From the NCBI GenBank assembly GCA_020636445.1, contig JACJXV010000019.1:5745-69744 (forward strand): 64,000 nt of DNA, given 5' to 3'. Each line of letters begins with the position of its first letter. The stretch's first letter is position 1. Under the pieces are notes generated by a model. The model saw nothing but the letters and a program-made list of their open reading frames with translations. It was not told the origin of the DNA and did no database searches. The translations under genes were made by a program, and so were the position numbers. This document shows, piece by piece, positions 36,606-45,777 of this stretch. The stretch is from Lewinellaceae bacterium. GTDB lineage: Bacteria; Bacteroidota; Bacteroidia; Chitinophagales; Saprospiraceae.

Positions 36606-36675
36606 TGCTTTTACCTCGATAATGAATCTGGTACAAGCAACAGGAACACCAATAGCAGACATGCCCCTTGGCTGG

Positions 36676-37467
36676 CTAAATTCTGGTCAGGGCATTTTCC
36701 GGCAGCCAGCCTTCCTCTCCATTACCCAACGAGACCTGTAGCCAATCGCCAATCTTATCTTCAATAAAGACAGTGGTTCCCGCATGAAGCATCCGTTGTT
36801 CCGGGCTTCGACTATCAGCTCCAACCCGTAAGGGAACTTCTGCTTCCATTACGATGGCAATATCCTGCGTTAATTGTTGCTCAGCACTGCGGGCCGCAGC
36901 CCAACCGAAAAGTACAGTAACCACCAAGAAGAAAATACCGGAAAAGAACCCCCAGCGTCGCTGGCGCACCTGGGCCGCTAATTGCCATAGCGCTAACCCT
37001 GTCATCGCCAGCCAAAGGGCAACCAGGGTGACTATCCCCCACCATTGACTTGACCACAGCATCCCCGGGTAGCGGGTGTAAAATAACCACCCATTCACCG
37101 TTGGATCAGCAATCTGATCGGGTAATTGTTTGCGGACCACCGCCAGCTGTTGGAGAATATCCTGATCGCGGGGGGCCAAACGGCGGCCTCGTTCCAAAAA
37201 AAGCATACTGTTCGCCAGGTCTTCTTGCCGGAAATAACAGGTGCCTAAATTATAATAAAGTGCTGCCGATTCCCAGCCAGCAATCCGCAAGGAATCATAA
37301 GCACGAATAGCCCCAGCATAATCCTGGACAGCATAGGCCTGTGCCGCTGCTTCCCATAGGGCGGCTGTAGAGGATTGCACGGCAAAGGACTTACTCCCGA
37401 TCGTAAAAAGCAGCAGGAGTAAACATAGCAGGCGGTTACCATACCCACTGCGAAAATTCCGTATCAT
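36676..37467 (-). CDS. BatE-like TPR and SH3 membrane protein
   Basis: 263 residues. Signal peptide (LLCLLLLLFTIGSKSFA), then tetratricopeptide repeats (AALWEAAAQAYAVQDYAGAI, SAALYYNLGTCYFRQEDLAN), two hydrophobic segments (WGIVTLVALWLAMTGLALW and FFSGIFFLVVTVLFGWAA), and a bacterial SH3 domain at the end (VPLRVGADSRSPEQRMLHAG, GDWLQVSLGNGEEGWL). This is the layout of BatE of the Bacteroidota aerotolerance (Bat) cluster. The other bat genes and the MoxR ATPase are not adjacent, so the assignment is by architecture only. It lies 5 bp downstream of the OstA-like gene, in one operon. Confidence 0.72.
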   Translation of the reverse strand: MIRNFRSGYGNRLLCLLLLLFTIGSKSFAVQSSTAALWEAAAQAYAVQDYAGAIRAYDSLRIAGWESAALYYNLGTCYFRQEDLANSMLFLERGRRLAPRDQDILQQLAVVRKQLPDQIADPTVNGWLFYTRYPGMLWSSQWWGIVTLVALWLAMTGLALWQLAAQVRQRRWGFFSGIFFLVVTVLFGWAAARSAEQQLTQDIAIVMEAEVPLRVGADSRSPEQRMLHAGTTVFIEDKIGDWLQVSLGNGEEGWLPENALTRI

Positions 37468-37472
37468 ACTTT

Positions 37473-39413
37473 CTATTTATTCACGGGTGGCGAATCCCCC
37501 GTTTTCATTTGATCTACCAAAACTAATGGCTCCCTTCCCAAGGGTCGTCCGGAAGTAATCCAGCGAAAACCTTTCAGCTGCATAGCCTCATGGTCGGTTC
37601 CCCGCATCGGACTAAGCCTGGATTCCGGTTGTTGTAAAAACCGGATTCTTTCCACTTCATTACTACCAAAATAAATGAGCATTTCACTACAGGACGTTTT
37701 ATTCACCCCTACGTAAGCCCCACTATCGTCCTTAGCATAATAAATAGCCTCGGCATTACCTTGTACATCCATACGCCGTAAATCCCCTTCGATAAACTGT
37801 GCCTCTATCGTGCGGCCTTTAATTTGGTTAAAATAAGTGCTGTCGGAGATGTTGACAATAAAAGCGTTAGAACGTAAAAAAATCCGGTCAATCTGATCAT
37901 CGCGAAGCCGAATGAATATGGTATCAGCCACAAACTGGCTGGTATCCGACCAGACAATAGGGTTTTTGAATAGCGCAAAAATGGAGTCTCTGGTTTGGTA
38001 AGCAAGTGAGTCGCACACCGCTTGCAGGTTATTTTTAAAGATTCGCACCTGATGGTTAGCCACCAGTACCCGGCTCGTATCCACGCCGGATGTATCCGGC
38101 CGAAAAGCAATCAGGGTATCTGCGGTGAGAAAAAGCGTATCCCCCTCTACCAGGGTTGTTAATTCCGGCCGCCCCCTGCTACCCCCTAAAGCTAACAGAT
38201 AGTCATCCGCTTTGCGGTAGTTTAAGGTATCACAATTAATAGCCAGATTAGCCGCAGTATCCTGCCACATTACCTGACCAAAAGCCAACCCAAAGCCCGT
38301 CTCGTCATCAAAGTCGACCTGGTCGGCTTCCAACAACTGCGGTGGATCACTGATTTTCGACCGCCCCCGGGTCGCATAGGTCTTTTTCTTCGAATCATAG
38401 GTAATTTCCTCCGCCTGGATATCCTGTTCACCCTCCTGGTACCGGGCATTGCCAACGAGGAAGGTGCGATCCAAGCGTTCATTATACTGAATATAGTCGG
38501 CCACCGCAAGACGGGTAGAATCTTCAACCCGAGCACTCCCTTGCAGGATATATAACCCCTGGCGTTCGTCATAACGAATTGTATCTGCTACTGCCTTCCT
38601 GTCGCGTTGTAAATATTGGGGATCTTTGGTGAAAGCCGCAAGTCCATTAGCCGTATCATAAAAGCCAGCTTCCGTGAAAATCCGGCCACTATCTGTGGCA
38701 ATAAGCGTAGGCCCCAGGAAGGTGACCACCTGCGTTTCGACGTTAAACTTGAGGGTATCGGCCCTCAACCGGAAGCCAGGATCAATAACCACCACACTGT
38801 CCCGAAAAAAAGCTTCCTGTGTAGCCACATAATAATACCCGCGTTGACTACTCAGTTGCGTGGAATCATTGACGAGGGTAGCGCCGGTAAAATAGGTGGC
38901 AATCCGGGTATTCAAATCATAGTCGAGTTCCTGGGTATACAGTTGCTTGGTGCCATTAACCAGGACTACCTCCCCCCGAAGTTTTGCGAATTTGGTAATA
39001 CCGTTGTATTCAGCTTCCTGCGAAAAAACCTGAAGTGAATCTCCTTGCTGAATAACCACATTTCCGTAAGCAAAAACCAGGGTCTCGTTTTGGATAATAG
39101 CTGAATCACAATACATAAATACACTGTCCTGGCGCAGTTCCACATCCTGAACCAATTTCAAATAGGTATTTTCTTTATCCCGGAGTAATTGTGACTGACG
39201 GGAAAAGATTACCCGCACACGAGTGCCATCGGTAGGTTGCTGAGGTGTCGCTTTGGGAACACCTCCCGGTTGTGCCTGCAGGTTAGTGCCTGCCAACAAT
39301 AGGAATAACAGTGCCCCCAGGTAACCTAACCAGGGCATCCGATGCTCCTCCACAGCATAGTACATCCTCCTACGGGAATAGTTACTCCAATTCAATGCTA
39401 TTCTTCTTTTCAT
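37473..39413 (-). CDS. OstA-like (LptA/LptD N-terminal type) periplasmic protein
   Basis: 646 residues if started at 39413; the internal Met at 39338 would place the signal (WLGYLGALLFLLLAGTNLQAQ) right at the start and is an alternative. The body consists of repeated OstA/LptA-type beta segments: MYCDSAIIQNETLVFAYGNV, AEYNGITKFAKLRGEVVLVN, ELDYDLNTRIATYFTGA, IQYNERLDRTFLVGNARY, ITYDSKKKTYATRGRSKI. These beta-jellyroll strips carry lipopolysaccharide across the periplasm. Bacteroidota have this long OstA-like protein in addition to LptD; its own step in transport is inferred. BatE-like gene follows after 5 bp. Confidence 0.8.
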   Translation of the reverse strand: MKRRIALNWSNYSRRRMYYAVEEHRMPWLGYLGALLFLLLAGTNLQAQPGGVPKATPQQPTDGTRVRVIFSRQSQLLRDKENTYLKLVQDVELRQDSVFMYCDSAIIQNETLVFAYGNVVIQQGDSLQVFSQEAEYNGITKFAKLRGEVVLVNGTKQLYTQELDYDLNTRIATYFTGATLVNDSTQLSSQRGYYYVATQEAFFRDSVVVIDPGFRLRADTLKFNVETQVVTFLGPTLIATDSGRIFTEAGFYDTANGLAAFTKDPQYLQRDRKAVADTIRYDERQGLYILQGSARVEDSTRLAVADYIQYNERLDRTFLVGNARYQEGEQDIQAEEITYDSKKKTYATRGRSKISDPPQLLEADQVDFDDETGFGLAFGQVMWQDTAANLAINCDTLNYRKADDYLLALGGSRGRPELTTLVEGDTLFLTADTLIAFRPDTSGVDTSRVLVANHQVRIFKNNLQAVCDSLAYQTRDSIFALFKNPIVWSDTSQFVADTIFIRLRDDQIDRIFLRSNAFIVNISDSTYFNQIKGRTIEAQFIEGDLRRMDVQGNAEAIYYAKDDSGAYVGVNKTSCSEMLIYFGSNEVERIRFLQQPESRLSPMRGTDHEAMQLKGFRWITSGRPLGREPLVLVDQMKTGDSPPVNK

Positions 39414-39482
39414 AAAGTTTAACCAGGCTTACCTGGCAAGAACGACTATCCCCAGGACAATGTAGCCACATGATCCAGGGGA

Positions 39483-40640
39483 TTAACGTTCCCATAACAA
39501 GTTAGCCGCTTCTTCACCTACCAAGGCACCAATAGCGACGCCCATTCCTCCCAGTCTAACGCCAACGACCACGTTAGGTTGTACTTCCTGAATAATTGGT
39601 GCTTTAACGGAACCAACACCCATAATGCCACTCCACCAGCTATCGATCGCAATCTCCTGTCCGGGTAGGATAACTTCACGTAACAAGGTCAGCAGATATT
39701 CCCGAATCAGGGAAGTAGTTCCGAAAACATCCGTTTGTTCGCGATCCGGAGCCAGGTTACGACCACCACCCAGTAATACCCGTCCATCAATGTTGCGAAA
39801 ATAACAGTATCCCTGATCATAGTGAAAAGTACCTTCAAAAGGGAGTTTAGCCAGTGGCTGCGTAATAAGCACCTGGTTGCGGGCAGGCTGAACCGTCAAT
39901 GCCGGAAGCAAACGCCGGGCAAAGCCGTTAACAGCTACCAGTACCTTGGGGAAGTGCAGCTCCCACCCTTCTGCTGTTGTGACTGTCACACCATAACGGT
40001 CCGACTCCAGGGATTCAATACTCAGGCCCGTGATAATATCAATACCGACATTACGTGCCACGCCTAATAACGTGCGCATCATCCGGCCGGTATCCAACTG
40101 CCCTTCTGCCTGATTGAGGAGTAAATGTTTTACATTTTTGAAACCGAAGGTAGACAATTCATCATCCGCTATTCGAAAGGTATTGACAAGCCCGGTAATT
40201 GCTTTTAGTTGGCGATTAAAGGCTGGCATCGCGTCCAGGCAAGCGATATAATCTTCCTCATCAGCAGGTTGGAATAATTCATACCCACCCTTTTGTTGAA
40301 AGCGAATCGCTGTATCGCCTAATCGGCTGCGGAGGCGCTGCAGGCCGCGATACCGACGGTCTACGAGTTCCCAAACACCCTCTTCACCCATAACCTGCCG
40401 ATCAGCCAGTAATTCGGTCATACTCCCGAAGCAGGCGAAACCAGCATTCCGGGTACTGGCACCTGCGGGCAGTGCCCCCCGGTCGACGACCAAGATCCGG
40501 GCCGCGGGATCTCGCTCACGCAAGGTTAGCGCAGCGTGGAGTCCTACGATACCACTGCCAATAATAAGCGCCTGATAATCAGAAAAAAAGGATTGGCGCT
40601 CCCAATAACTCAGTTCGTTGATAATGCGTTGACGTGCCAC
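39483..40640 (-). CDS. FAD-dependent oxidoreductase, DAO family
   Basis: 385 residues, starting at a GTG (40640). The FAD Rossmann motif is ALIIGSGIVGLHAALTLRER near residue 25, followed by ILVVDRGALPAGASTRNAG, in which the STRNAGF stretch is typical of the glycine/D-amino-acid oxidase (DAO) superfamily, in particular the PuuB-like group. The C-terminal part has VLLGGGRNLAPDRE and WWSGIMGVGSVKAPII and ends with a GVRLGGMGVAIGALVGEEAA cofactor-facing helix. It should oxidise an amine or amino acid substrate; identity unknown. Confidence 0.87.
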   Translation of the reverse strand: MARQRIINELSYWERQSFFSDYQALIIGSGIVGLHAALTLRERDPAARILVVDRGALPAGASTRNAGFACFGSMTELLADRQVMGEEGVWELVDRRYRGLQRLRSRLGDTAIRFQQKGGYELFQPADEEDYIACLDAMPAFNRQLKAITGLVNTFRIADDELSTFGFKNVKHLLLNQAEGQLDTGRMMRTLLGVARNVGIDIITGLSIESLESDRYGVTVTTAEGWELHFPKVLVAVNGFARRLLPALTVQPARNQVLITQPLAKLPFEGTFHYDQGYCYFRNIDGRVLLGGGRNLAPDREQTDVFGTTSLIREYLLTLLREVILPGQEIAIDSWWSGIMGVGSVKAPIIQEVQPNVVVGVRLGGMGVAIGALVGEEAANLLWER

Positions 40641-40805
40641 TTAACTAGTTATTCCGGTTCCTCATGTAAATCCCCGTTAAAGTTCGGTCTCCAAAGCTCT
40701 CCAAAGGTTGGGTTCTTCGCTTATTGAGGCGGCGTAAAAATAGCGAAATTTATGCGATCCGCTGCAGAATTCCCCCTTGACGGCACCGGCAACGAGGGTA
40801 TTGCT

Positions 40806-40813
40806 TACCTTTG
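40806..40813 (+). promoter_or_regulatory. -7 element TACCTTTG
   Basis: TACCTTTG lies 14 bp before the ATG at 40828, giving a very short leader and deciding against the longer frame from 40777. A TTG at 40777 is 26 bp upstream, longer than the usual spacing. Confidence 0.5.
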
Positions 40814-40827
40814 CAAAAAAAAGAACT

Positions 40828-41265
40828 ATGATCCAACGTATTCAATCGCTCTTGCTGCTTTTAGCAGGTGTAGGATTACTGGGATTATTCGGTTTGCCCT
40901 TTGCGGCTACTCCCCAACCGGTTCCCGCTACCTTTTTTGCGAACAGCACCTATGAGGTTCAGGACAATCCCCTGCTTATGGTTTTATTTGGCCTCAGTGG
41001 CTTGCTGGCCATTGCTGGAATATTCCTTTTCAAGAATCGCCCTTTACAAATGCGGCTGACCATTCTGGCTGTTATTGGTGCCGTTCTTGGGGGAATAGTT
41101 GCTGTCGTCTTTTTCCTTCAGCAAAGCCAGGCACTGGGAAGTGCAGCTATTCAGGACCAGGCCGGCTTGTTTCTGCCTCCGGCAGCGCTGGTGTTTTTGC
41201 TGTTGGCCTACCGTTTCATTGGAAAAGACGAAGCCCTGGTGAAATCTATGGATCGCCTGCGGTAA
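40828..41265 (+). CDS. DUF4293 family membrane protein
   Basis: 145 residues from the ATG at 40828. It begins MIQRIQSLLLLLAGVGLLGL, the stereotyped start of DUF4293 (MIQRIQ plus a hydrophobic segment), and has four membrane segments in all: about 6-26, 49-69, 77-101 and 116-134. An extracytoplasmic loop lies between the first two. The family is nearly confined to Bacteroidota and has no known function. A bidirectional terminator separates it from the ExbD operon on the other strand. Confidence 0.87.
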   Translation: MIQRIQSLLLLLAGVGLLGLFGLPFAATPQPVPATFFANSTYEVQDNPLLMVLFGLSGLLAIAGIFLFKNRPLQMRLTILAVIGAVLGGIVAVVFFLQQSQALGSAAIQDQAGLFLPPAALVFLLLAYRFIGKDEALVKSMDRLR

Positions 41266-41299
41266 CCGTAAAGGAATAACATCCGGAAAGTCTTTACGA

Positions 41300-41332
41300 A
41301 AAAAGGGCCTCTCGGTATGAGAGGCCCTTTTT
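41300..41332. terminator. Bidirectional terminator
   Basis: AAAAAGGGCCTCTC and GAGAGGCCCTTTTT form a perfect 14-bp stem around GGTAT; A and T tracts on both sides suit termination of both the DUF4293 gene and the leftward ExbD operon. Confidence 0.9.
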
Positions 41333-41371
41333 AGGTTTATCATCGCACGTTTGTATTAACGTACCGACTCA

Positions 41372-41845
41372 TTATTCAGCATCCGGCCGTTTTTTAGCCG
41401 AATAGTTCACTTTGAGTTGGCTAGCCTTACGAAGCTCCGTTTTAACATCCTGAACGATACCCATCGTTACTTTACCATCCACCCGCAGGGAAGAAGTAAT
41501 TTTAGCACGCTGGACTTCAGGTACTTTGACCTTGAAACGTTCCAGGAATAGCGGAATTTCTGAAATGGCAGCGAATTTGTCCCCCAACTGTAACCGTGGC
41601 TTGGTTCCATATATGTTCCGGTACTTTTCAGTAGGCCGGCCAATATACAGATAGTTAACCAACGACTTTTCCTCCAACTTGGCGAGCTGCGTAGCAAAAG
41701 GAGTGCTCACCTGAACCAGTAGTTCAGAATCGCGCAACTTTGTTACGACCATGAAGAAGAAAAGCAACATGAAGACAATATCGGGGAGCGAAGCTGTATT
41801 AATAGCTGGCGACGACTTACCCCTTTTTTTAGAGAACTTTGACAT
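41372..41845 (-). CDS. exbD: ExbD/TolR-type biopolymer transport protein (second copy)
   Basis: 157 residues. A short cytoplasmic N terminus (KFSKKRGKSSPAINTASLPD) leads into one membrane segment IVFMLLFFFMVVT; the Asp just before it (LPDIVF) is the proton-carrying residue conserved in ExbD/TolR/MotB. The rest is a periplasmic domain. It is the last gene of the operon, 86 bp after the first exbD. With ExbB it converts proton flow into energy for TonB at the outer membrane. Confidence 0.9.
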   Translation of the reverse strand: MSKFSKKRGKSSPAINTASLPDIVFMLLFFFMVVTKLRDSELLVQVSTPFATQLAKLEEKSLVNYLYIGRPTEKYRNIYGTKPRLQLGDKFAAISEIPLFLERFKVKVPEVQRAKITSSLRVDGKVTMGIVQDVKTELRKASQLKVNYSAKKRPDAE

Positions 41846-41931
41846 AAGACTTCGTTTTGTGCCCCCACCGCAAACCTGGCAGGAACGGTGAAGAAAAACC
41901 GGCAGTTTTCAACAACAATCAGGGAAGAGGA

Positions 41932-42489
41932 TTAATTCTCTTCACCAAAGTTGGTCGGTTCCGCCTCGGAGAGAACCATTGGTATCTCATCCTTGATGGT
42001 TTTCCGCCAAGCAGTCGGCAGATCTTCACTGTACGGCACACCATACTTGCGCTGGCTTAGTTCCGTCCAAAGCTCGTCGTAGGCGGCTTTGAGTTCGTTG
42101 TAAACAGACAGATAAGTCTCGTAGTTCGTACCGCGATCGTTCTTCAGCGAGATAATGGCCTTGGTTGGTTTTTCGGCTAAATCCTCCCGATTGGCAGGGT
42201 TAGCGATAAACTCCTTGGCACGTTCCCGCAGTACGTCGATGCTCATGGGTTCACCCCGTACGAGCAATTCGTTCCGGGCGTTAACAAGCACCGCGAAAAC
42301 GTTCCGCGATTTGAGCTGCGTGATATCTGGCGTTTCTTCTGACCACGGTGGAAGCTTCACGGTAATACCTTTGTCTTCCACAATAGTCGTCGTCACGAGA
42401 AAGAAGATGAGCAGCAGAAACGCAATATCGGCCATCGAGCCGGCATTAATTTCTGTAGACATCCGATCTCTACTGGATCGTTTAGCCAT
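41932..42489 (-). CDS. exbD: ExbD/TolR-type biopolymer transport protein (first copy)
   Basis: 185 residues. N terminus MAKRSSRDRMSTEINAGSMA followed by the membrane segment with the conserved Asp, DIAFLLLIFFLVTTTI, and a periplasmic domain with FAVLVNARNELLVRGEPMSI. It is longer than the second ExbD. It follows the unknown membrane protein by only 8 bp, so they are co-translated in one operon. Two different ExbD proteins per ExbB are common in Bacteroidota. Confidence 0.92.
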   Translation of the reverse strand: MAKRSSRDRMSTEINAGSMADIAFLLLIFFLVTTTIVEDKGITVKLPPWSEETPDITQLKSRNVFAVLVNARNELLVRGEPMSIDVLRERAKEFIANPANREDLAEKPTKAIISLKNDRGTNYETYLSVYNELKAAYDELWTELSQRKYGVPYSEDLPTAWRKTIKDEIPMVLSEAEPTNFGEEN

Positions 42490-42497
42490 ATCACAAA

Positions 42498-42971
42498 TTA
42501 TTTAAAGAAGTTACGAACTTCCGATACAATAAAAGCGCCAAAGGCAATGGCTACCAAAATCAGAGCAGTAGTAATAGATCCACCGATGAACTTCATCGCA
42601 CCTTCGGAGATTCCACCAACTTTTTCAACGGCTGCTTTAATGGGCCCCTCGGGTGTACCGCTGGAAGCCATGTAAGCAATAACAAAGACACCGACCATAG
42701 CGAGCAATCCTATGATGCCCTTCATCGATCCCTTTACGTCACCGACTACCTGGAGAACACCGAATACCACCATGGCTACCATCGTAGCAACCGTGAGGAA
42801 TAAGGCAGCTGAAATTCCAAAGTTAAAAATTGGTGTAGTTACCTGCTCTTCCTTGGATAAGGCAGAGAAATCACTCAAACCTCCCATCACGATCAGCAGG
42901 AAGATAACTGTTATTAGGACACCCAGCCCGAAAGCCAGTGACTGCCCATTTTTTGAGAGAAACTGATACAT
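42498..42971 (-). CDS. Membrane protein of the exb operon, unknown role
   Basis: 157 residues from the ATG at 42971; the longer frame to 43073 overlaps exbB and is rejected. Three or four hydrophobic segments: LAFGLGVLITVIFLLIVMGG, FNFGISAALFLTVATMVAMV, IIGLLAMVGVFVIAYMA and SITTALILVAIAFGAFIVSE. Between exbB (19 bp upstream) and exbD (8 bp downstream), so surely cotranscribed. I do not recognise a named family, although proteins of this size occur at this place in other Bacteroidota. It may be an extra component of the energising complex. Confidence 0.8.
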   Translation of the reverse strand: MYQFLSKNGQSLAFGLGVLITVIFLLIVMGGLSDFSALSKEEQVTTPIFNFGISAALFLTVATMVAMVVFGVLQVVGDVKGSMKGIIGLLAMVGVFVIAYMASSGTPEGPIKAAVEKVGGISEGAMKFIGGSITTALILVAIAFGAFIVSEVRNFFK

Positions 42972-42990
42972 AGTGAGGCGTGTTCTAAGG

Positions 42991-43833
42991 TTACTTCTTG
43001 AATGCGTTATTATCGGCCATGATATCAACCAGGGCAATCGAAGCATCTTCCATCTTATTGACGATGCCATCAATTTTGCTGACGATATAGTTGTAGAAAA
43101 TCTGTAGGATAATAGCTACAACCAGACCAAATACCGTAGTCAAAAGAGCCACCTTAATACCACCGGCTACAACCGAAGGCGACAAGTCACCTACAGCCTC
43201 AATCCGGTCAAAGGCTTGTACCATCCCGATTACCGTACCCATGAACCCAAGCATCGGTGCCAGGGCGATGAACAACGAAATCCAAACCAGGCCGCGTTCC
43301 AGCAGACCCATTTGTACACCACCGTAAGAAACGATAGCTTTTTCAACAGCATCCGGACCTTTGCTGGCGTTCTTCAAGCCTTCGAAAAGAATGCTGGCAG
43401 TCGGACCAGGAGTCGACTTGCAAACTTCCATAGCACCGTCCAGATCACCGCCTTTCAGCTTGTCATCAATGCGGGCCAAAAGCTTATCGGTGTTAACCGA
43501 CGCAATGTTCAGGGTGATGATCCGTTCAATACAGAAGGCCAAACCCAAAATCAGGGCAACTAATACGATACTCATGAAGCGCCAGTCACCATCGATGAAG
43601 TACTTCTTCAGAATCTGATACCCAGAAAGGTCACTACCTGCGTCTTCAGCAGGAGCAGCAACCGGAGCCATTTCCTCGGCGGGAGCCTCTTCAGCAGAAG
43701 CATCATCTGTAGCAGCAGCACTTGTATCCACTTGTTCAGTGGCGTCCGTCGTCTCCTGAGCGTATACTGCATTGGTGGCGAATACAGCCAAACCAAGAAT
43801 CAGCAGCAGGGCAAACAATTTTTGCATAGTCAA
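42991..43833 (-). CDS. exbB: ExbB/TolQ/MotA proton channel protein
   Basis: 280 residues. A signal peptide (LFALLLILGLAVFATNAVYA) and an acidic Ala/Pro/Glu-rich linker (residues about 28-65) precede the ExbB core with three membrane helices: MSIVLVALILGLAFCIERII, LVWISLFIALAPMLGFMGTV, IKVALLTTVFGLVVAIILQI. The segment APMLGFMGTVIGMVQAFDRI is the channel-lining helix of the family. The long N-terminal extension is typical of Bacteroidota ExbB. First gene of the operon, just downstream of tRNA-Ser. Confidence 0.93.
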   Translation of the reverse strand: MTMQKLFALLLILGLAVFATNAVYAQETTDATEQVDTSAAATDDASAEEAPAEEMAPVAAPAEDAGSDLSGYQILKKYFIDGDWRFMSIVLVALILGLAFCIERIITLNIASVNTDKLLARIDDKLKGGDLDGAMEVCKSTPGPTASILFEGLKNASKGPDAVEKAIVSYGGVQMGLLERGLVWISLFIALAPMLGFMGTVIGMVQAFDRIEAVGDLSPSVVAGGIKVALLTTVFGLVVAIILQIFYNYIVSKIDGIVNKMEDASIALVDIMADNNAFKK

Positions 43834-43888
43834 TAAGGTTTTAACGATTGTTTTCCAAATGTGAGAAAATACGTGGTTAACGTCCAGC

Positions 43889-43975
43889 GGAGAGAGAGGG
43901 ATTCGAACCCTCGATACCCTTTTGGGGTATACACGCTTTCCAGGCGAGCCTCTTCAACCACTCGAGCACCTCTCC
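43889..43975 (-). tRNA. tRNA-Ser (anticodon GGA)
   Basis: On the minus strand the 87-nt sequence begins GGAGAGGTGCTCGAGTGG and ends with a pairing CTCTCC. The anticodon loop is CTGGAAA (anticodon GGA, reading UCC/UCU). A long variable arm (ATACCC-CAAAA-GGGTAT) marks it as a class II, serine tRNA. The T loop is GGTTCGAATCC. CCA is not encoded. It lies 55 bp upstream of exbB on the same strand. Confidence 0.95.
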
Positions 43976-44120
43976 AATCCTGTTTTAAAATAGCCCGTGT
44001 TGATCGGACCTGAGCAAAAATAATTATTCACCCATTTAAATCAACAATTGGCGGGGATAAAATTTGTAAAAAGATATTACATATCAAAATTTTTTCCGCA
44101 TACAGGTCGTTAGGTACTAT

Positions 44121-44936
44121 TTAATTTTTGCTAACTCCTTGCTGGTTAGCATGTTTTTCTGCTAAATCGTAACCAGGGAATACATTTCGCGCATTAGCTG
44201 TTGTTACGGCTGCAACCTCTTCCAGCGTACACTTTTTGATTTCTGCCAGTTTTTCGGCAACCAGGCGTACGTAAGCGCTTTCATTGCGTTTCCCCCGGTG
44301 AGGAACGGGTGCCAGATAAGGAGCATCCGTCTCCAGGACAAGATAATCCAAGGAGATTTCGGAAACAACCTGGTCCAGCCCTCCATTTTTGAAGGTAAGT
44401 ACCCCGCCTATTCCCAAATAAAAACCAAGGTCTATAATTTCTTGCGCTTGTGTAAGGGTACCAGTGAAGCAGTGAAAGATACCGCTCAATGTTCCCTTGG
44501 GTTCCTTTCGCAACAGAGCTATCAATTCAGCCGTTGATTCCCGGGAATGAATTACAATGGGCAAATTAAACTCTCTGGCCCAGGCGCATTGCCGCAAAAA
44601 GGCATCTTCCTGTTCTCGCACAAAGGTCTTGTCCCAGTATAAATCAAGACCTATTTCGCCTACGGCCGCAAAGGGTCGACGCTCTAACCACGACCGCACC
44701 TCGGCCAGGGCTGTTTCATAGTCCTCTTTAACTGAACAGGGATGAAGCCCCATCATGGCCATACAGGTTTCCGGAAAACGTGCCTCCAGAGCCAGTAAGT
44801 CCGGAATTGATTCCTGATCAATATTGGGCAGATAAAATGTTGACACCCCATTTGCATGCGCACGCTCAATCATTAACTCGCGATCGGCAGCGAAAGCCTT
44901 AACGTATAAATGAGCGTGAGTATCAATAAATTCCAT
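44121..44936 (-). CDS. TatD-family metal-dependent DNase
   Basis: 271 residues. TIM-barrel hydrolase with the TatD metal ligands in order: FIDTHAHLY (HxH), GEIGLDLYWD (Glu), LPIVIHSRES (His), GIFHCFTG (His) and LVLETDAPYLAP (Asp). TatD proteins are 3'-5' DNases acting on damaged or extracellular DNA; the YcfH-like group is the nearest. The length is normal. The gene is divergent from the RNase H gene. Confidence 0.92.
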   Translation of the reverse strand: MEFIDTHAHLYVKAFAADRELMIERAHANGVSTFYLPNIDQESIPDLLALEARFPETCMAMMGLHPCSVKEDYETALAEVRSWLERRPFAAVGEIGLDLYWDKTFVREQEDAFLRQCAWAREFNLPIVIHSRESTAELIALLRKEPKGTLSGIFHCFTGTLTQAQEIIDLGFYLGIGGVLTFKNGGLDQVVSEISLDYLVLETDAPYLAPVPHRGKRNESAYVRLVAEKLAEIKKCTLEEVAAVTTANARNVFPGYDLAEKHANQQGVSKN

Positions 44937-45055
44937 AGTCCTGTTTATCGATTCCTAAAGGTAGGATTATTTTTCTGCCCTTGTTGGTGTATGGCAAATC
45001 ATTTTATTTGGAAAAGATTATCCATTCATTAGCAATCGGGCATTGTCTATCCCGC

Positions 45056-45086
45056 TTTGGAAGCTCGGTCAAGGTCTTTATATTTA
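45056..45086 (+). promoter_or_regulatory. Promoter TTTG-N19-TATATTTA
   Basis: TTTG at 45056-45059 and TATATTTA at 45079-45086 (one base from TAnnTTTG) with 19-bp spacing, ending 8 bp before the ATG at 45095. It supports the short start of the RNase H gene. Confidence 0.55.
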
Positions 45087-45094
45087 CCCTCCGT

Positions 45095-45718
45095 ATGACG
45101 AAAGCAAAGAAATTTTATGTCGTTTGGGTGGGAGCATCGCCAGGAATTTACGACAATTGGGCTGACTGCCATGCCCAGGTCCGGGGATTCCCCAAGGCCC
45201 GATACCAATCGTTCACCAGCCGGATGGAAGCTGAATCCGCTTTCCGCAAAGGGGCTCCCCCGGTAAAACCTAAAACCAGCCCCGCTACTCCTAAGGCTCA
45301 GTCTTCTTCATCAGGTATTATTTGGGCCAGCATCTCCGTGGATGCTGCGTGTAGTGGCAACCCGGGTCGGTTGGAATACCAGGGCGTTGAAACCCGAACG
45401 GGCAAACGCCTCTTTCATCAGGCCTTCCCGCTTGGCACCAACAACATAGGTGAGTTCCTGGCTATTGTCCACGGCCTGGGGTACCTGCAAAAACAAGGGC
45501 TTAACTTGCCGATTTATTCCGACTCTGTCAACGCCATGAAGTGGGTCCGCCAGAAAAAATGTAAAACCACGCTCCCCGAGAACAGTCAAACCAAAGAACT
45601 ATTTGAACTTATCCGTCGGGCGGAAAGCTGGCTACAACAAAATCGATATGACAACCTCCTGTTGAAGTGGGAAACGGATAAATGGGGAGAAATCCCTGCC
45701 GACTTCGGTCGAAAGTAG
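45095..45718 (+). CDS. rnhA: Ribonuclease H with N-terminal hybrid-binding (viroplasmin-like) domain
   Basis: 207 residues from the ATG at 45095; a frame to 44981 runs through the promoter. Residues 1-50 form the RNA:DNA hybrid-binding domain (KKFYVVWVGASPGIYDNWAD, RYQSFTSRMEAESAF). A Lys/Pro/Ser-rich linker follows. The catalytic domain has the acidic residues in VDAACSGNPG, NNIGEFLAI, YSDSVNAM and the last one in GEIPADFGRK. It cuts RNA in RNA:DNA hybrids (R-loops, primers). This two-domain type is widespread in Bacteroidota. Confidence 0.9.
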   Translation: MTKAKKFYVVWVGASPGIYDNWADCHAQVRGFPKARYQSFTSRMEAESAFRKGAPPVKPKTSPATPKAQSSSSGIIWASISVDAACSGNPGRLEYQGVETRTGKRLFHQAFPLGTNNIGEFLAIVHGLGYLQKQGLNLPIYSDSVNAMKWVRQKKCKTTLPENSQTKELFELIRRAESWLQQNRYDNLLLKWETDKWGEIPADFGRK

Positions 45719-45777
45719 GCATCATCCGCACTGCTATCAATAAACCCAAAATTTATCTACCTCGGGAGGGTAAACTG

